Origin: a virus
Reading direction: 5' to 3' (one strand)
IMG/VR virus record: IMGVR_UViG_3300042885_002233
Span: 1 to 53,966 of that record
Length of the DNA: 53,966 nucleotides
The notes below the pieces were generated by a model. The model was not told the origin of the DNA. It did not search any database and was given only the letters and a program-made list of their open reading frames with translations. A program made the translations under genes and the position numbers. Shown here one piece after another: positions 33,958 to 42,148 of this stretch (within the stretch, counting starts at the first letter, position 1; every line of letters begins with the position of its first letter).

Positions 33958-35754
33958 TCAGTTGTATCCGACTTCTTGCAACAGTGCGTTGGCGCAACCA
34001 ATGTAATAGTCGTAGTCGATGTCGCTTGGTAGCGACGGAAACATTTCCATCATCGGACGGCAGCCTTCGGAGTTGGCCACCTTGTTGCCGCTGTCGGCGT
34101 ACTTGATGAATGCTTGCTTGGCAACCATGGTGCTGTGATAAAACCGAATCGCTTTGCCCAGGTACTGGTCGTACCAGGCAGCGCCACCCTTGACAGTACG
34201 CACCGTCAAGAACTTGCGAATGTCAGTGCACCCCCGAATATGCTTACCGATGTCGGTGCCCGATTTGATGTGCTCTGACACAGCCTCATACACGATTTCC
34301 CTGTCAGGGTTTTTCATCAGGTCGGCCGGTGTGAAGATGCCCTTACCCTTGATCTTGCCCTTGTCAGTGATGGCCAAGTAATTGTTCACGTCGCGACTGG
34401 CAACCAGTCGGTAGTTGGTGCGTTCAAGCTCGTAGCCCGTGGCCTTTTGCCACCACACCAACACCTCATACAGCCAATACAAATCTGACTCTTTGAACTT
34501 CAGCACGATGCCGTCGGTGTTGGCCGACTTGCATTCGATGCCCGCCAGATGCAACCGTTCAATGAGCATGAGCAATGCCAACTGCCCGGTGATCGTGACC
34601 TGAATCAACATCTCAGGGGCGTAGAGGAAACTGTAATGGCTGCCCAGCTTTCCGAAGGTGCCGTTCAATGTGATCTTGAGGGAATCGGCAACCACTTTAT
34701 CGCCCGATCGCTTGGCCGCGATTCGCCTGTCCACGATGCTCTGATATACCTGCAAGAACGATTCGCCCACGCCTGGTGGCACCATGCCCTGCTGCAAGAT
34801 GATGTTTGGGTAGAACGAAGCCACGTCAAAGTCGGCAATCACGTAGCCTTCGCCGGACACCACGAGCTGGCAGGTCTCCTGACTGTGCAGACCGCCGATA
34901 CCTAGCTTGTATTTGGCGCTGCCAATCGTCGCCGCGTAGCGTTTCAGCCATTCGGGCATGACGGGTGAGCCACCTTCACCCAGCACAAACTCGGTGGCAA
35001 GGATCTTTGGGAACAGGGCTTGCAACTCGGGGGTCTGGAATGTCAGAAACCCCGGATCGCGGTAGCGCAACTTGGTGTCAGCAGGAACCGGAACCTTGCG
35101 CACGGCAGTGGCCGTTGTGCGAAGAGCCTCGCGCTTGAGCACAGCCTCGGCGATCTGCGCATCAGACTTGGAGCGCAAATCAACTTCGTATTGCTGCGAC
35201 ATGGCGATGCGCAGATCGAGTTGCGGGCGCAGCTTGTTGAGCAAGTCTTCCGTGGTGATCAAATCGTTGCCGCAGTAATCGCGCACGACTTGTTTTTCTT
35301 CTTCGGTCAAGGGCTTGTCGTGGGGATAGGGCAAGTCTTGCAACCGTTGGCTGTGCATGCGGCCGCCGTACAGCTTGAGCGATGTCATCTTCCCGGGTGC
35401 GACTTCGATTAGGTCAACGTGATCCCATTCCCACGGCACCTCGATGCCGCGCTCACGGCAAATCTCCCAGTGCGGTTTGCCCGAGGTGATGATTTCATTG
35501 GACAGTTCTTTGAGCGCGGGCTGGCTGTAGCCCTGTAGCGCTGCAGCAATCATCGGTAGGTCGTACTTGTTGCCGTTGAAGCTGATCGTGGTGTAGCTGC
35601 TCATGATGCGGGAAATCGTCGCATTGTCGCCGTGCTCGCAAACAATGACCGCCCCCGTCTCTACATCACGAAACGCAACAATAGAAAGCCCGGTCATGCA
35701 CTCGATGTCAACGATCTTTGGTTTGTTAATTGCAAATGTGGGTGTGGTCATCAT
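33958..35754 (-). CDS. Family-B DNA polymerase with 3'-5' exonuclease
   Basis: The start at 35754 gives 598 residues; a longer frame exists but its extension is antisense to repeats of the next gene. The exonuclease domain has ExoI DIE (16-18), ExoII FNGNKYD (59-65) and ExoIII YCGNDLITT. The polymerase domain has motif A DFDVASFYPNII (Asp310), motif B KITLNGTFG (Lys360) and motif C as NTDG (412-415), not the usual DTDS; the second Asp, the essential metal ligand, is kept. It copies the phage genome. A highly structured leader lies directly upstream. Confidence 0.88.
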   Translation of the reverse strand: MMTTPTFAINKPKIVDIECMTGLSIVAFRDVETGAVIVCEHGDNATISRIMSSYTTISFNGNKYDLPMIAAALQGYSQPALKELSNEIITSGKPHWEICRERGIEVPWEWDHVDLIEVAPGKMTSLKLYGGRMHSQRLQDLPYPHDKPLTEEEKQVVRDYCGNDLITTEDLLNKLRPQLDLRIAMSQQYEVDLRSKSDAQIAEAVLKREALRTTATAVRKVPVPADTKLRYRDPGFLTFQTPELQALFPKILATEFVLGEGGSPVMPEWLKRYAATIGSAKYKLGIGGLHSQETCQLVVSGEGYVIADFDVASFYPNIILQQGMVPPGVGESFLQVYQSIVDRRIAAKRSGDKVVADSLKITLNGTFGKLGSHYSFLYAPEMLIQVTITGQLALLMLIERLHLAGIECKSANTDGIVLKFKESDLYWLYEVLVWWQKATGYELERTNYRLVASRDVNNYLAITDKGKIKGKGIFTPADLMKNPDREIVYEAVSEHIKSGTDIGKHIRGCTDIRKFLTVRTVKGGAAWYDQYLGKAIRFYHSTMVAKQAFIKYADSGNKVANSEGCRPMMEMFPSLPSDIDYDYYIGCANALLQEVGYN

Positions 35755-35764
35755 CAGTCTCGGT

Positions 35765-35852
35765 GGGTTTGGTGAGGGCTGCCGCTGTCTCACTCGAAGG
35801 GGGTGTGCTGCGCAACCCTCGCCAAACCCGACTGAGCCGAAGCCCAGTCGGG
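35765..35852 (-). promoter_or_regulatory. Structured leader of the polymerase gene
   Basis: Two stem-loops fill the 106-base gap. One is an 11-bp hairpin at 35827-35852 with a UUCG loop. The other is a 14-bp stem whose arms are 35765-35778 and 35816-35829, closing 11 bases before the polymerase start. They share three bases (35827-35829), so they cannot both form fully. This is a candidate translational operator or mRNA processing site. Confidence 0.65.
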
Positions 35853-35860
35853 AGAACCGT

Positions 35861-36640
35861 TTAGAACGGAGCGCCTGGGAAGGCGGGCGCTGATGGCGAA
35901 GCGAACTGCGGTGCGGCCGGTGCAGCGAACTGCGGTGCGGCCGGTGCAGCGAACTGCGGTGCGGCCGGTGCAGCGAACTGCGGTGCGGCTGGTGCAGCGC
36001 CGATTGCAGCGGTTGGAGCAGCGCCGATCGCAGCGGTCGGAGCAGCGGCTGCGCCAAACGCCGATTCGTCTGCTGTCACACCACCGCCGAAGCGTTCGCC
36101 GTCAGCTGCAAACTGAACCAAAAGTTGGTCGCAAGCCACCCCATCAGCACCTTTATCGTAAGCCCAGAAATTGACCTCGATGTTGACGTAGCAACCGCTG
36201 TAGATACGGTTCTGTGGGCGATTCAAAACCGCAGGGCGGCCGGAGCCAGGAGCGTCTTCAAAGATGTCAAGCAATTTAGGCGGCTGATTCTCGCGGGCGT
36301 TGGCCTGCAGGAACATGTTGCCCAAGTAGCCGTCTTTGTCGGCGTTCAAAGCACCGTTCTTGAACGGGATCTTGTTGTTGGCATGGATTTGCGTCCACTT
36401 GATCTGCGCCTTGTCACCAAACTTGGCGGACACGGCAGCCCACATGGCAGCTTGGATGGCTTGGATTGCAGCGGTCTCAGTCTCAGGCACAAAATACACA
36501 CAAGAAAACTGAGGTTTGGCGCCAGCTTGTGCTTTGGCGTTGACGCGGGCTTCGTTCAAGCCGTTGGCGTAGCCGATACGCACGTTGCGAATGATGACTT
36601 TGGTGGGCACGGAAGCGTTTGGGGTAACAGTAACTGACAT
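35861..36640 (-). CDS. DUF2815 protein, likely ssDNA-binding
   Basis: This 259-residue protein matches DUF2815: VIIRNVRIGYANGLNEARVN, FSCVYFVPETE, KIPFKNG, then SGCYVNIEVNFWAYD. It shares the OB-fold-like character and genome position of phage single-strand binding proteins, beside the polymerase. The C-terminal 75 residues are Ala/Pro repeats (APQFAAPA) ending in PGAPF; the tip is hydrophobic like SSB tails but lacks the acidic residues. It has its own promoter (36705) and ends just before the polymerase leader. Confidence 0.78.
   Translation of the reverse strand: MSVTVTPNASVPTKVIIRNVRIGYANGLNEARVNAKAQAGAKPQFSCVYFVPETETAAIQAIQAAMWAAVSAKFGDKAQIKWTQIHANNKIPFKNGALNADKDGYLGNMFLQANARENQPPKLLDIFEDAPGSGRPAVLNRPQNRIYSGCYVNIEVNFWAYDKGADGVACDQLLVQFAADGERFGGGVTADESAFGAAAAPTAAIGAAPTAAIGAAPAAPQFAAPAAPQFAAPAAPQFAAPAAPQFASPSAPAFPGAPF
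35901..36044 (-). repeat. 24-base in-frame tandem repeats
   Basis: Four almost identical 24-base units (35901-35996) encode APQFAAPA, followed by two diverged 24-base units (35997-36044) encoding AAPTAAIG. They form the flexible tail of the DUF2815 protein. Confidence 0.9.
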
Positions 36641-36673
36641 ATCAAACTTTCATGTGAGCCGGTTGAGAAGTCA

Positions 36674-36696
36674 GATCAGTTGCTCAAGCTGATCTG
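36674..36696 (-). promoter_or_regulatory. Inverted repeat downstream of early promoter
   Basis: AGATCAG and CTGATCT are perfect 7-bp arms around a 9-base spacer, between the promoter at 36705 and the DUF2815 start. It could be an operator or a leader hairpin. Confidence 0.45.
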
Positions 36697-36704
36697 GTGA
36701 GTGA

Positions 36705-36734
36705 ATTGTAGCAGAACTTTTTATGTTCGTGCAA
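36705..36734 (-). promoter_or_regulatory. Early promoter of the DUF2815 gene
   Basis: Leftward TTGCAC and TACAAT are 18 bases apart, with an extended -10 (TGCTACAAT) and the family spacer CATAAAAAGTT. It overlaps the last codons of the DUF2800 gene. Confidence 0.7.
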
Positions 36735-37905
36735 CACCTGCAAAAGAATTTTCATCAGCAGTCTGAATGACCACGGCGTCACGCGGATCGTTGGCCCCAG
36801 CAATCTGCAGCTTACCTTCCGGTGTCTTGATGATGTTGGCCATCTCGGCAGCAGGCAGGCCGACACGTTTGAACGCATCGCGAATCTTTGCCGGCGTGGC
36901 CCAAACTTCTTTCAGTGCAACGACAGATTCTTCGATGCCCATTTCTTTGGCCTTGGCACGAATCGCAGATTCGTCGGCAGCCAGTTGCGCGGCACCGGCT
37001 CTTCCCCGCACGAGCTTTGTGCCGGGCAACGGATTGCCGCGAATCGCTTCGTCTAGGGCCAGCTGTTCCATGTCCTCAAGGTAACCCTTGATCGCGTCAC
37101 GCATCTCGAACAGCATCGGGTTCCACTTGACGGTCTGACCGGGGGTGGCCACGGCAGCCAGTTCTTTTTGGAACGTGGTGCACTTGGTCTTTCTGCGGCA
37201 ATAATGGCAGTGATGGCCAGAAAATTCTGGAAACGACAACGCCAACTCGGGTGTGATGGTGCCCTGCTTGTAGGCCACGGCGGCACGTGCAGCGGGGCGC
37301 ATGCTCATCGCTGTGTCTTCGATCCAGCCCACGGTCGTCTCCCAGCTAAACGGCTTGTGACTCAGGCGCGGCTGAAAGATCGTAAACACCACACGGGCGT
37401 TGCGTGGCAGCAGCAACGGATACAGTGACTCCAACACACCGGCGCCATACAGGGCGGCCTGCTTGTTGCCTTCCGGGTTGACCGCCTTGCGGCCCATCTT
37501 CAGATCCACGATGCGAAGCACGCGGCCGTCCAAGTCTTCGGTAAACCCGTAGCAGTCGGCGGTGCCGAAGCTCAGGTTGTGCGGGGTGCCCAGCATCTGG
37601 CCATAGTGCACCTTGGCTTCGACGTTGTAGCCGTTGACCCAGGGCAAGCTGCGCACGTAGTCCACGTAGGCAGCGGTGTCGCGATGCCGATGCTCGTCAT
37701 ACTCGAAATCGAATCCGTCAGCGCTGATCGTGGAGCCAATCTCGGGATAGGCCCCACCGCGAAGCACGGTCTCGCTCACCGCATGAAGAGCGGTGCCCTC
37801 GGCCGCCGCTTCGCTGGTGCGCGATTCGTCAGTGGCCGTAACGGATACGGGGCACGCCAACCAGCGCTCGGCTGATGAGGCGGAAAGAAGGGAGTGGTCA
37901 GACAT
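36721..37905 (-). CDS. DUF2800 RecB/Cas4-like exonuclease
   Basis: The 394-residue protein matches DUF2800: SASSAERWLACP (first cluster Cys, residue 18), AAEGTALH, then the PD-(D/E)XK core GTADCYGF-VLRIVDLKMGRKAVNPEGNKQAALYGAG. A Cys group follows (HHCHYCRRKTKC), which with Cys18 would hold a 4Fe-4S cluster as in AddB/Cas4 enzymes. It should degrade or resect DNA ends for recombination or host DNA breakdown. The start overlaps the upstream gene by 8 bases. Confidence 0.85.
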   Translation of the reverse strand: MSDHSLLSASSAERWLACPVSVTATDESRTSEAAAEGTALHAVSETVLRGGAYPEIGSTISADGFDFEYDEHRHRDTAAYVDYVRSLPWVNGYNVEAKVHYGQMLGTPHNLSFGTADCYGFTEDLDGRVLRIVDLKMGRKAVNPEGNKQAALYGAGVLESLYPLLLPRNARVVFTIFQPRLSHKPFSWETTVGWIEDTAMSMRPAARAAVAYKQGTITPELALSFPEFSGHHCHYCRRKTKCTTFQKELAAVATPGQTVKWNPMLFEMRDAIKGYLEDMEQLALDEAIRGNPLPGTKLVRGRAGAAQLAADESAIRAKAKEMGIEESVVALKEVWATPAKIRDAFKRVGLPAAEMANIIKTPEGKLQIAGANDPRDAVVIQTADENSFAGVART

Positions 37906-38317
37906 TGTTGTTCCTTGTTTTAGCGTACCTTTTGGCTTGCGGATTTGTTTCGCTGTGATACTTTGCGCCGAGTCTGGGGCGAAGTGCTTTCAGTATTTTT
38001 ACTCGGATGTCAATTTGGTTTACAAAACGACTTGTGCTTTCAATTCCCAATGTTTCCGTTTGCTGTTTGATTGCTACTGCTATGTGCTTTATTTCACGTT
38101 GCGTTCGCTCCACTACCTCTTTCCACTCGGGGCCGTGAGCAGGACTCAATGCTGCTTTGTACAAAAACACAATGTCGTGTTGCAACATGTTCAAATTATT
38201 TTCAGACAGCACAACGCTACGTTTCTTGGTGGAGGCTTCCAACACAGGGCGCACTTGTGTAAAAAACTCCAAGATTTCCAAAGCGGTGGCAACGAACACT
38301 TTGAGCGGGTCGCTCAT
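37898..38317 (-). CDS. Hypothetical helical protein
   Basis: The start at 38317 has a TTGGAGAAATC leader. The 139-residue product is helical and basic (LKVFVATALEILEFFTQVRPVLEAS, WKEVVERTQREIKHIAVAIKQQ). Base composition is lower in GC than the flanking genes. It overlaps the DUF2800 start by 8 bases. No family is recognised. Confidence 0.6.
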   Translation of the reverse strand: MSDPLKVFVATALEILEFFTQVRPVLEASTKKRSVVLSENNLNMLQHDIVFLYKAALSPAHGPEWKEVVERTQREIKHIAVAIKQQTETLGIESTSRFVNQIDIRVKILKALRPRLGAKYHSETNPQAKRYAKTRNNNV

Positions 38318-38360
38318 GATTTCTCCAAGAAAAAGCAAGGCCCGAAGGCCCCGCGTTGGT

Positions 38361-39071
38361 TTAGATGGAAGCGGTTTGTGCGCCAGCGTTCTTCAGTTGC
38401 TCGATCAAAGCAACCGTGCTGGTGTACAACCAGTAACGGTGCTCGGCAGGCAACGCCTTGTACTCGTCACGGGGTTCGTTGCGATCGGCGACAGAGGCCA
38501 GGGGCAACTGCAACTTCAACTGCTCGATCAGCGTGACAAAGTTGTTCTGCACAAACGGGTTGCCCCAGTATGGGCCGATCAGCTTGGTCAACTCGGCAAA
38601 CTGCAACTGAGGCGCGAAGCCTTGGTACTCTGGGCCGCACACTTCGGATGTGACGGGTGCCGCAGGAGCGGGTGCCGCAGGAGCGGGTGCCGCAGGAGCG
38701 GGCGCCGCAGGAGCGGGCGCCGCAGGAGCGGGTGCCGCAGGAGCTACCACGGGCGGAACGATGACGGGCGGAACGATGACAGGAGCAGGGATGCTGGTGG
38801 CCGGGATCAGCTCGCCAGATTCCAACGCCACGCCTGCAGGGAACGTGGGCGCAGCGGGCGCTTCGGTACCGATGGCCGCAACACGTGCCGCTTCTTCAGC
38901 TTCGATCTCAGCCTTGGTGCGACGCTTGCGCTTCGGTGCATCAGTGGCCACCGCATCACCAGTCGCCGAGACGGTGATCGTGTTGCTGCCGCGCTGTTCC
39001 AAGGAGTCGGCGATGCGCTCCAAGCTGGTTGCGATAGAGCCAATGTTCTCAAAGAGGATGTTCAGATCCAT
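38361..39071 (-). CDS. Ala/Pro-repeat protein with basic motif
   Basis: The start at 39071 gives 236 residues. There is a helical N-terminus (ILFENIGSIATSLERIADSLEQ), a basic patch (APKRKRRTKAEIEAEEAAR) that could bind nucleic acid, an Ala/Pro linker built from 15-base DNA repeats (APAAP), and a C-terminal helical domain (FAELTKLIGPYWGNPFVQNNFVTLIEQL). Its own promoter (39142) and place between the VapE and DUF2800 genes suggest a replication accessory role. Confidence 0.6.
   Translation of the reverse strand: MDLNILFENIGSIATSLERIADSLEQRGSNTITVSATGDAVATDAPKRKRRTKAEIEAEEAARVAAIGTEAPAAPTFPAGVALESGELIPATSIPAPVIVPPVIVPPVVAPAAPAPAAPAPAAPAPAAPAPAAPAPAAPVTSEVCGPEYQGFAPQLQFAELTKLIGPYWGNPFVQNNFVTLIEQLKLQLPLASVADRNEPRDEYKALPAEHRYWLYTSTVALIEQLKNAGAQTASI
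38656..38745 (-). repeat. Six 15-base tandem repeats
   Basis: Six in-frame 15-base units encode the APAAP linker of the gene at 38361, with only single-base differences between units. Confidence 0.9.
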
Positions 39072-39141
39072 GATGGACTTTCTTATGACCGGGTGGTTGA
39101 TCAACACAGCGTTGTGGTCAGTAACGCTGCATCGTGGAAGT

Positions 39142-39171
39142 ATTGTAGCATAACTTTTTAAGCTATGCGAA
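39142..39171 (-). promoter_or_regulatory. Early promoter of the Ala/Pro-repeat gene
   Basis: Leftward TTCGCA and TACAAT are 18 bases apart, with extended -10 TGCTACAAT and the spacer AGCTTAAAAAGTTATGC, a dyad variant of the family. Confidence 0.65.
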
Positions 39172-39178
39172 AAGATTT

Positions 39179-41509
39179 TTACAGACTGAATTCCCTTGCT
39201 GGCACGACCCAGACATCGGTACCGACTTCTTCTAACTTCAGTACTGTCATGATGTTGCGAATTCGATTAACTCTGGTGTGATCCATAGCTGACAAGCCTG
39301 AGCTAAACAGGTGACCAAAGATGGCTAAAAGTTTTACCTTTGTCCCAGGGCTTTGCGCCAGCACAAAGGCTTCAACGTCACTGTGCCAGGCGTCAAGCAC
39401 GGTCGCGTCGGCGATGGCAGGGCCTGCCAAGTTGCGAAGCGCGGTGCTGTAGTGCTCAATGGCATCGGCAGCTGTTGGGAATTGCTCGGTCAACGCTTTG
39501 GCTTCCGCCCAGTATTGGTCGCGCTCGTTTTTGAACTTGGGATGGTCAATAAACTCTGATGTCATGGCCACCCGGATCGGTGCCCAACGGCGGTTACCGG
39601 AAGGATCGGTCAAGAAACGACGACGGTTGTCCGTACCGATGAAGATCGCCCGGCGGGGAACGGCTGTCTCGAACTCAAAATACTTCTTTACCCAGCGGTC
39701 TACCTGCTGGGTCATCAGCGCCTTGGTGGACTGAGCATCACGACCGGCGAGGCCGCGTAACTCGGGCAACTCAAGCACGACCTTGCCCTTGATGGCACGG
39801 TACACATCATCGTCTTTGCCGGTCAGGTCAACCTGGCCAAACCATTCGTGAAACGGGGACAGCGCTTCGACCAGCGAGGACTTGCCCGTACCCTGCTTGG
39901 GACTGAGCAACACGGGCGAGATGTCAGCCTTGCATCCTGGCTCCAGCACGCGGCCAACCAGCGCCACAAACAGGTAGCGCCCCAGCGCCACACCGTATTC
40001 GCTTGGCACGGCCTTCAAAATGTCTTGCGCAAAGCGGTCGATTCGGGGCACGCCGTCCCACTGCAAACGATTCACGTGGTCCTTGGCACTGTCATACTTG
40101 TTGCGCACGGCAAGCGCACAAATTTGACTGCTCATTTCTTTGGGGTCGTACATCACCCCGGTTATCCCCTCAACAGCGTTGCGGATATCCGTGATCATGA
40201 TGTCGTTTATCGGTTGCCAGATCGGGCTGCCGCCGATACTGACAAGCGTTTCGTCTTTGAACTCGTCGTACCTGGCCTCAAGCACACCTTGTCCGGCCTT
40301 GAGAACTCTCAGCAGATTCGCGTTGGTCTTTGTGACACCGCCCTTGGGGCCTGTCTCCAAGCTCATGGTGTGCTTGATGCTGATCCCGATCTCAAGCATC
40401 ATGTCGGAGGGCAGCTTGCCGTTGTTTGCCCGGGGCACGGCAGCAAAGTCAGAGCCGTAGTTCTGCTCGATCAGCGCTGTTACCTGGGCCACCGGGTTGG
40501 GCAGCAAGGTGTCGCCGCCGAAGTTGTCGTCGATTTCTTTGTCACGGTAACCGACCAGCTCCAAGAACATCGACGTTGTGATGTGTTCGCAGTGTGAATG
40601 CAGGCAGCGAAACGCACCTCGCTCCTTGCCGCCCAGGCCCGCACGCAACCAGCTGGTGGAGTTGGGGCCAGTGTCTGATGTATGCTGCGCTGCGTTGGGG
40701 CATGTCACGTTGGCCGCACCGCTGTGCACATATCCGGTGACCAGGCCCTCGCTCTCAAGCCACGACAGCACCAAGTCTTCTTTGGCCTGGCCTGCCAGCC
40801 GGGCGGTGTACTCGCCTTGCTTTTCACCAGCGATGACCAATGGCTTGCTGTCCGGGTCGTAGGCCGCGCGCAACGTGTCCCACAGCGTGGCCATGGCCTG
40901 CAAGCTGACCTCGGGAATACCGTTCTCAAAACCCCGGTGCTCGAATCGCGTGCCGTTGGTATGCAAACCAAACAGCAAGGTTTGGTTACCGGTGGCAAGG
41001 AATTCGATGGCACCTTGGGCCGTGTGCACGACGCGCTTGCCAATGTATTCGACGGGCACAACCCTGACCAGCAGCGTGCGCTTGCCACTGTCAGCGCGAA
41101 ACCGCACCGGCAACTTCACCCCAAGGGTGCCGTTGATCATGTCCTCAAGGTTCTGGGCAATCTGCGGATCGGGAATGTCAATGTCAATCGCCCGAGTGTT
41201 GCGTGTTTGCAACAGAATATTGTAGTCGGGCTCCAGCATCCACTGACCAACCTCTTGGGGCGTGGCTTGGTAGCTGGGCCACTGGGCAATGCCCGAGGCT
41301 TTACCCGATCCGCTTAAGCGGGAAGGCGTCTTGGCCCATGGGTAAGGGGCGTCAGGTTTCTTTTCGGCCAGCTCGCGCAAGCGGTCGGTGGCTGGGGTGG
41401 TGCGCGGGCCCACAAAGGCGGGCAAAATGTCAGCGCCAAAGTGAAACGCGGCAAAGCGCCATTCTTGTTCAGTGGCGCCGATGCGGGAATTGGGGTCAAT
41501 GATCGACAT
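39179..41509 (-). CDS. Primase-helicase of the VapE/VirE type
   Basis: The 776-residue protein combines an N-terminal primase-polymerase domain (catalytic Asp109 and Asp111 in RAIDIDIPD) with a C-terminal virulence-associated-E P-loop ATPase: VLLSPKQGTGKSSL (Lys543), VVLELPELRGL and RAIFIGTDNRRRFLTDPSGNRRW, the hallmark of the family. A Cys/His group in the middle (GAFRCLHSHCEH) may bind zinc. It should prime and unwind at the replication origin. Length and domain order are normal for phage members. A 107-base structured gap separates it from the upstream gene. Confidence 0.88.
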   Translation of the reverse strand: MSIIDPNSRIGATEQEWRFAAFHFGADILPAFVGPRTTPATDRLRELAEKKPDAPYPWAKTPSRLSGSGKASGIAQWPSYQATPQEVGQWMLEPDYNILLQTRNTRAIDIDIPDPQIAQNLEDMINGTLGVKLPVRFRADSGKRTLLVRVVPVEYIGKRVVHTAQGAIEFLATGNQTLLFGLHTNGTRFEHRGFENGIPEVSLQAMATLWDTLRAAYDPDSKPLVIAGEKQGEYTARLAGQAKEDLVLSWLESEGLVTGYVHSGAANVTCPNAAQHTSDTGPNSTSWLRAGLGGKERGAFRCLHSHCEHITTSMFLELVGYRDKEIDDNFGGDTLLPNPVAQVTALIEQNYGSDFAAVPRANNGKLPSDMMLEIGISIKHTMSLETGPKGGVTKTNANLLRVLKAGQGVLEARYDEFKDETLVSIGGSPIWQPINDIMITDIRNAVEGITGVMYDPKEMSSQICALAVRNKYDSAKDHVNRLQWDGVPRIDRFAQDILKAVPSEYGVALGRYLFVALVGRVLEPGCKADISPVLLSPKQGTGKSSLVEALSPFHEWFGQVDLTGKDDDVYRAIKGKVVLELPELRGLAGRDAQSTKALMTQQVDRWVKKYFEFETAVPRRAIFIGTDNRRRFLTDPSGNRRWAPIRVAMTSEFIDHPKFKNERDQYWAEAKALTEQFPTAADAIEHYSTALRNLAGPAIADATVLDAWHSDVEAFVLAQSPGTKVKLLAIFGHLFSSGLSAMDHTRVNRIRNIMTVLKLEEVGTDVWVVPAREFSL

Positions 41510-41552
41510 GTGTCGGCCTTTACGAATCCGTGGTCAAGGGAAGTGTGGGGGT

Positions 41553-41629
41553 GTTGGCAGACCGAGGCCGACCAAGACTCCGGGTTGCCCCGGTGTTCCG
41601 CCCACCAACGGAACGCTCAGTCTGCCAAC
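41553..41629 (-). promoter_or_regulatory. Nested inverted repeats upstream of the VapE gene
   Basis: GTTGGCAGAC (41553-41562) pairs with GTCTGCCAAC (41620-41629), and inside it GTTCCG pairs with CGGAAC around an 8-base loop (41595-41614). The outer arm overlaps the end of the upstream gene. A structured mRNA leader for the primase-helicase is likely. Confidence 0.55.
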
Positions 41630-41916
41630 GGGGCAGATTGTAGCGCGGTTTCGTCGGAACAGTCTTGCCAGCGATTGTTCTCGTCGAACACGGCAAGCTG
41701 CTGGTCGGTGGTCAGGGTAACCCGAGCCAAGGATGCGATCTCCATGTAGCTGCGGTTGTACATTTTGCGGTGCGCGATCATCTCGCGCACCCGTGCCTTG
41801 GCGTCGGATACCGACAGGCCAAATGTTGAAAGCATTGGAAACGTGCGACCACGGGTGTTGCGCACAAAGAAAACGTATCCTGAAACGGTGTCCCAGGTTT
41901 CGGTGGTTTTTGACAT
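41617..41916 (-). CDS. Hypothetical protein behind a structured leader
   Basis: The start at 41916 (MSKTTETWDTV) gives 99 residues; the upstream in-frame part is translated inverted repeat and is not credible. The product is a mixed alpha-beta protein (TVSGYVFFVRNTRGRTFPMLSTFGLSVSDAKARVREMIAHRKM). No family is recognised. About 200 bases of leader with a perfect 18-bp inverted repeat lie between its promoter and start. Confidence 0.6.
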   Translation of the reverse strand: MSKTTETWDTVSGYVFFVRNTRGRTFPMLSTFGLSVSDAKARVREMIAHRKMYNRSYMEIASLARVTLTTDQQLAVFDENNRWQDCSDETALQSAPLAD

Positions 41917-41934
41917 TGGTCTGTCCGGTTGGTT

Positions 41935-42000
41935 TATCAAGTGAGCGGTCTGTACTTTAGCCGCAACCAAAAAGATTGTGACCAGACCGCTCACTTGATA
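41935..42000 (-). promoter_or_regulatory. Perfect 18-bp inverted repeat in a 5' leader
   Basis: TATCAAGTGAGCGGTCTG at 41935-41952 is the exact reverse complement of 41983-42000, with a 30-base loop. It ends about 20 bases upstream of the start codon at 41916. In RNA it would be a very stable hairpin just before the ribosome-binding site. Confidence 0.85.
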
Positions 42001-42118
42001 GCTCCGTTTCCTGCGCATACGTCCCCGGTTTTCTGTGAGGGGGCCGAGTTTCGATGACTGCGCAAGCTGTGTACCGCGATGGAGTTCGTGGTGTGGAGTC
42101 CCCCTAACCAATGCCTGC

Positions 42119-42148
42119 ATCATAGCAGAACTTTTTATGCTTGTGCAA
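42119..42148 (-). promoter_or_regulatory. Early promoter with long leader
   Basis: Leftward TTGCAC and TATGAT are 18 bases apart, with spacer GCATAAAAAGTTCTGC nearly identical to that of the DUF2815 promoter. It overlaps the end of the gene at 42135 and makes a leader of about 200 bases for gene 41617. Confidence 0.7.

Noticed and set aside
35755-36057. N-terminal extension of the DNA polymerase to 699 residues
   Set aside because: The extension (HRPHRSSL repeats) is the DUF2815 gene tail repeats read in another frame plus the hairpin leader; the ATG at 35754 precedes the ExoI motif properly.
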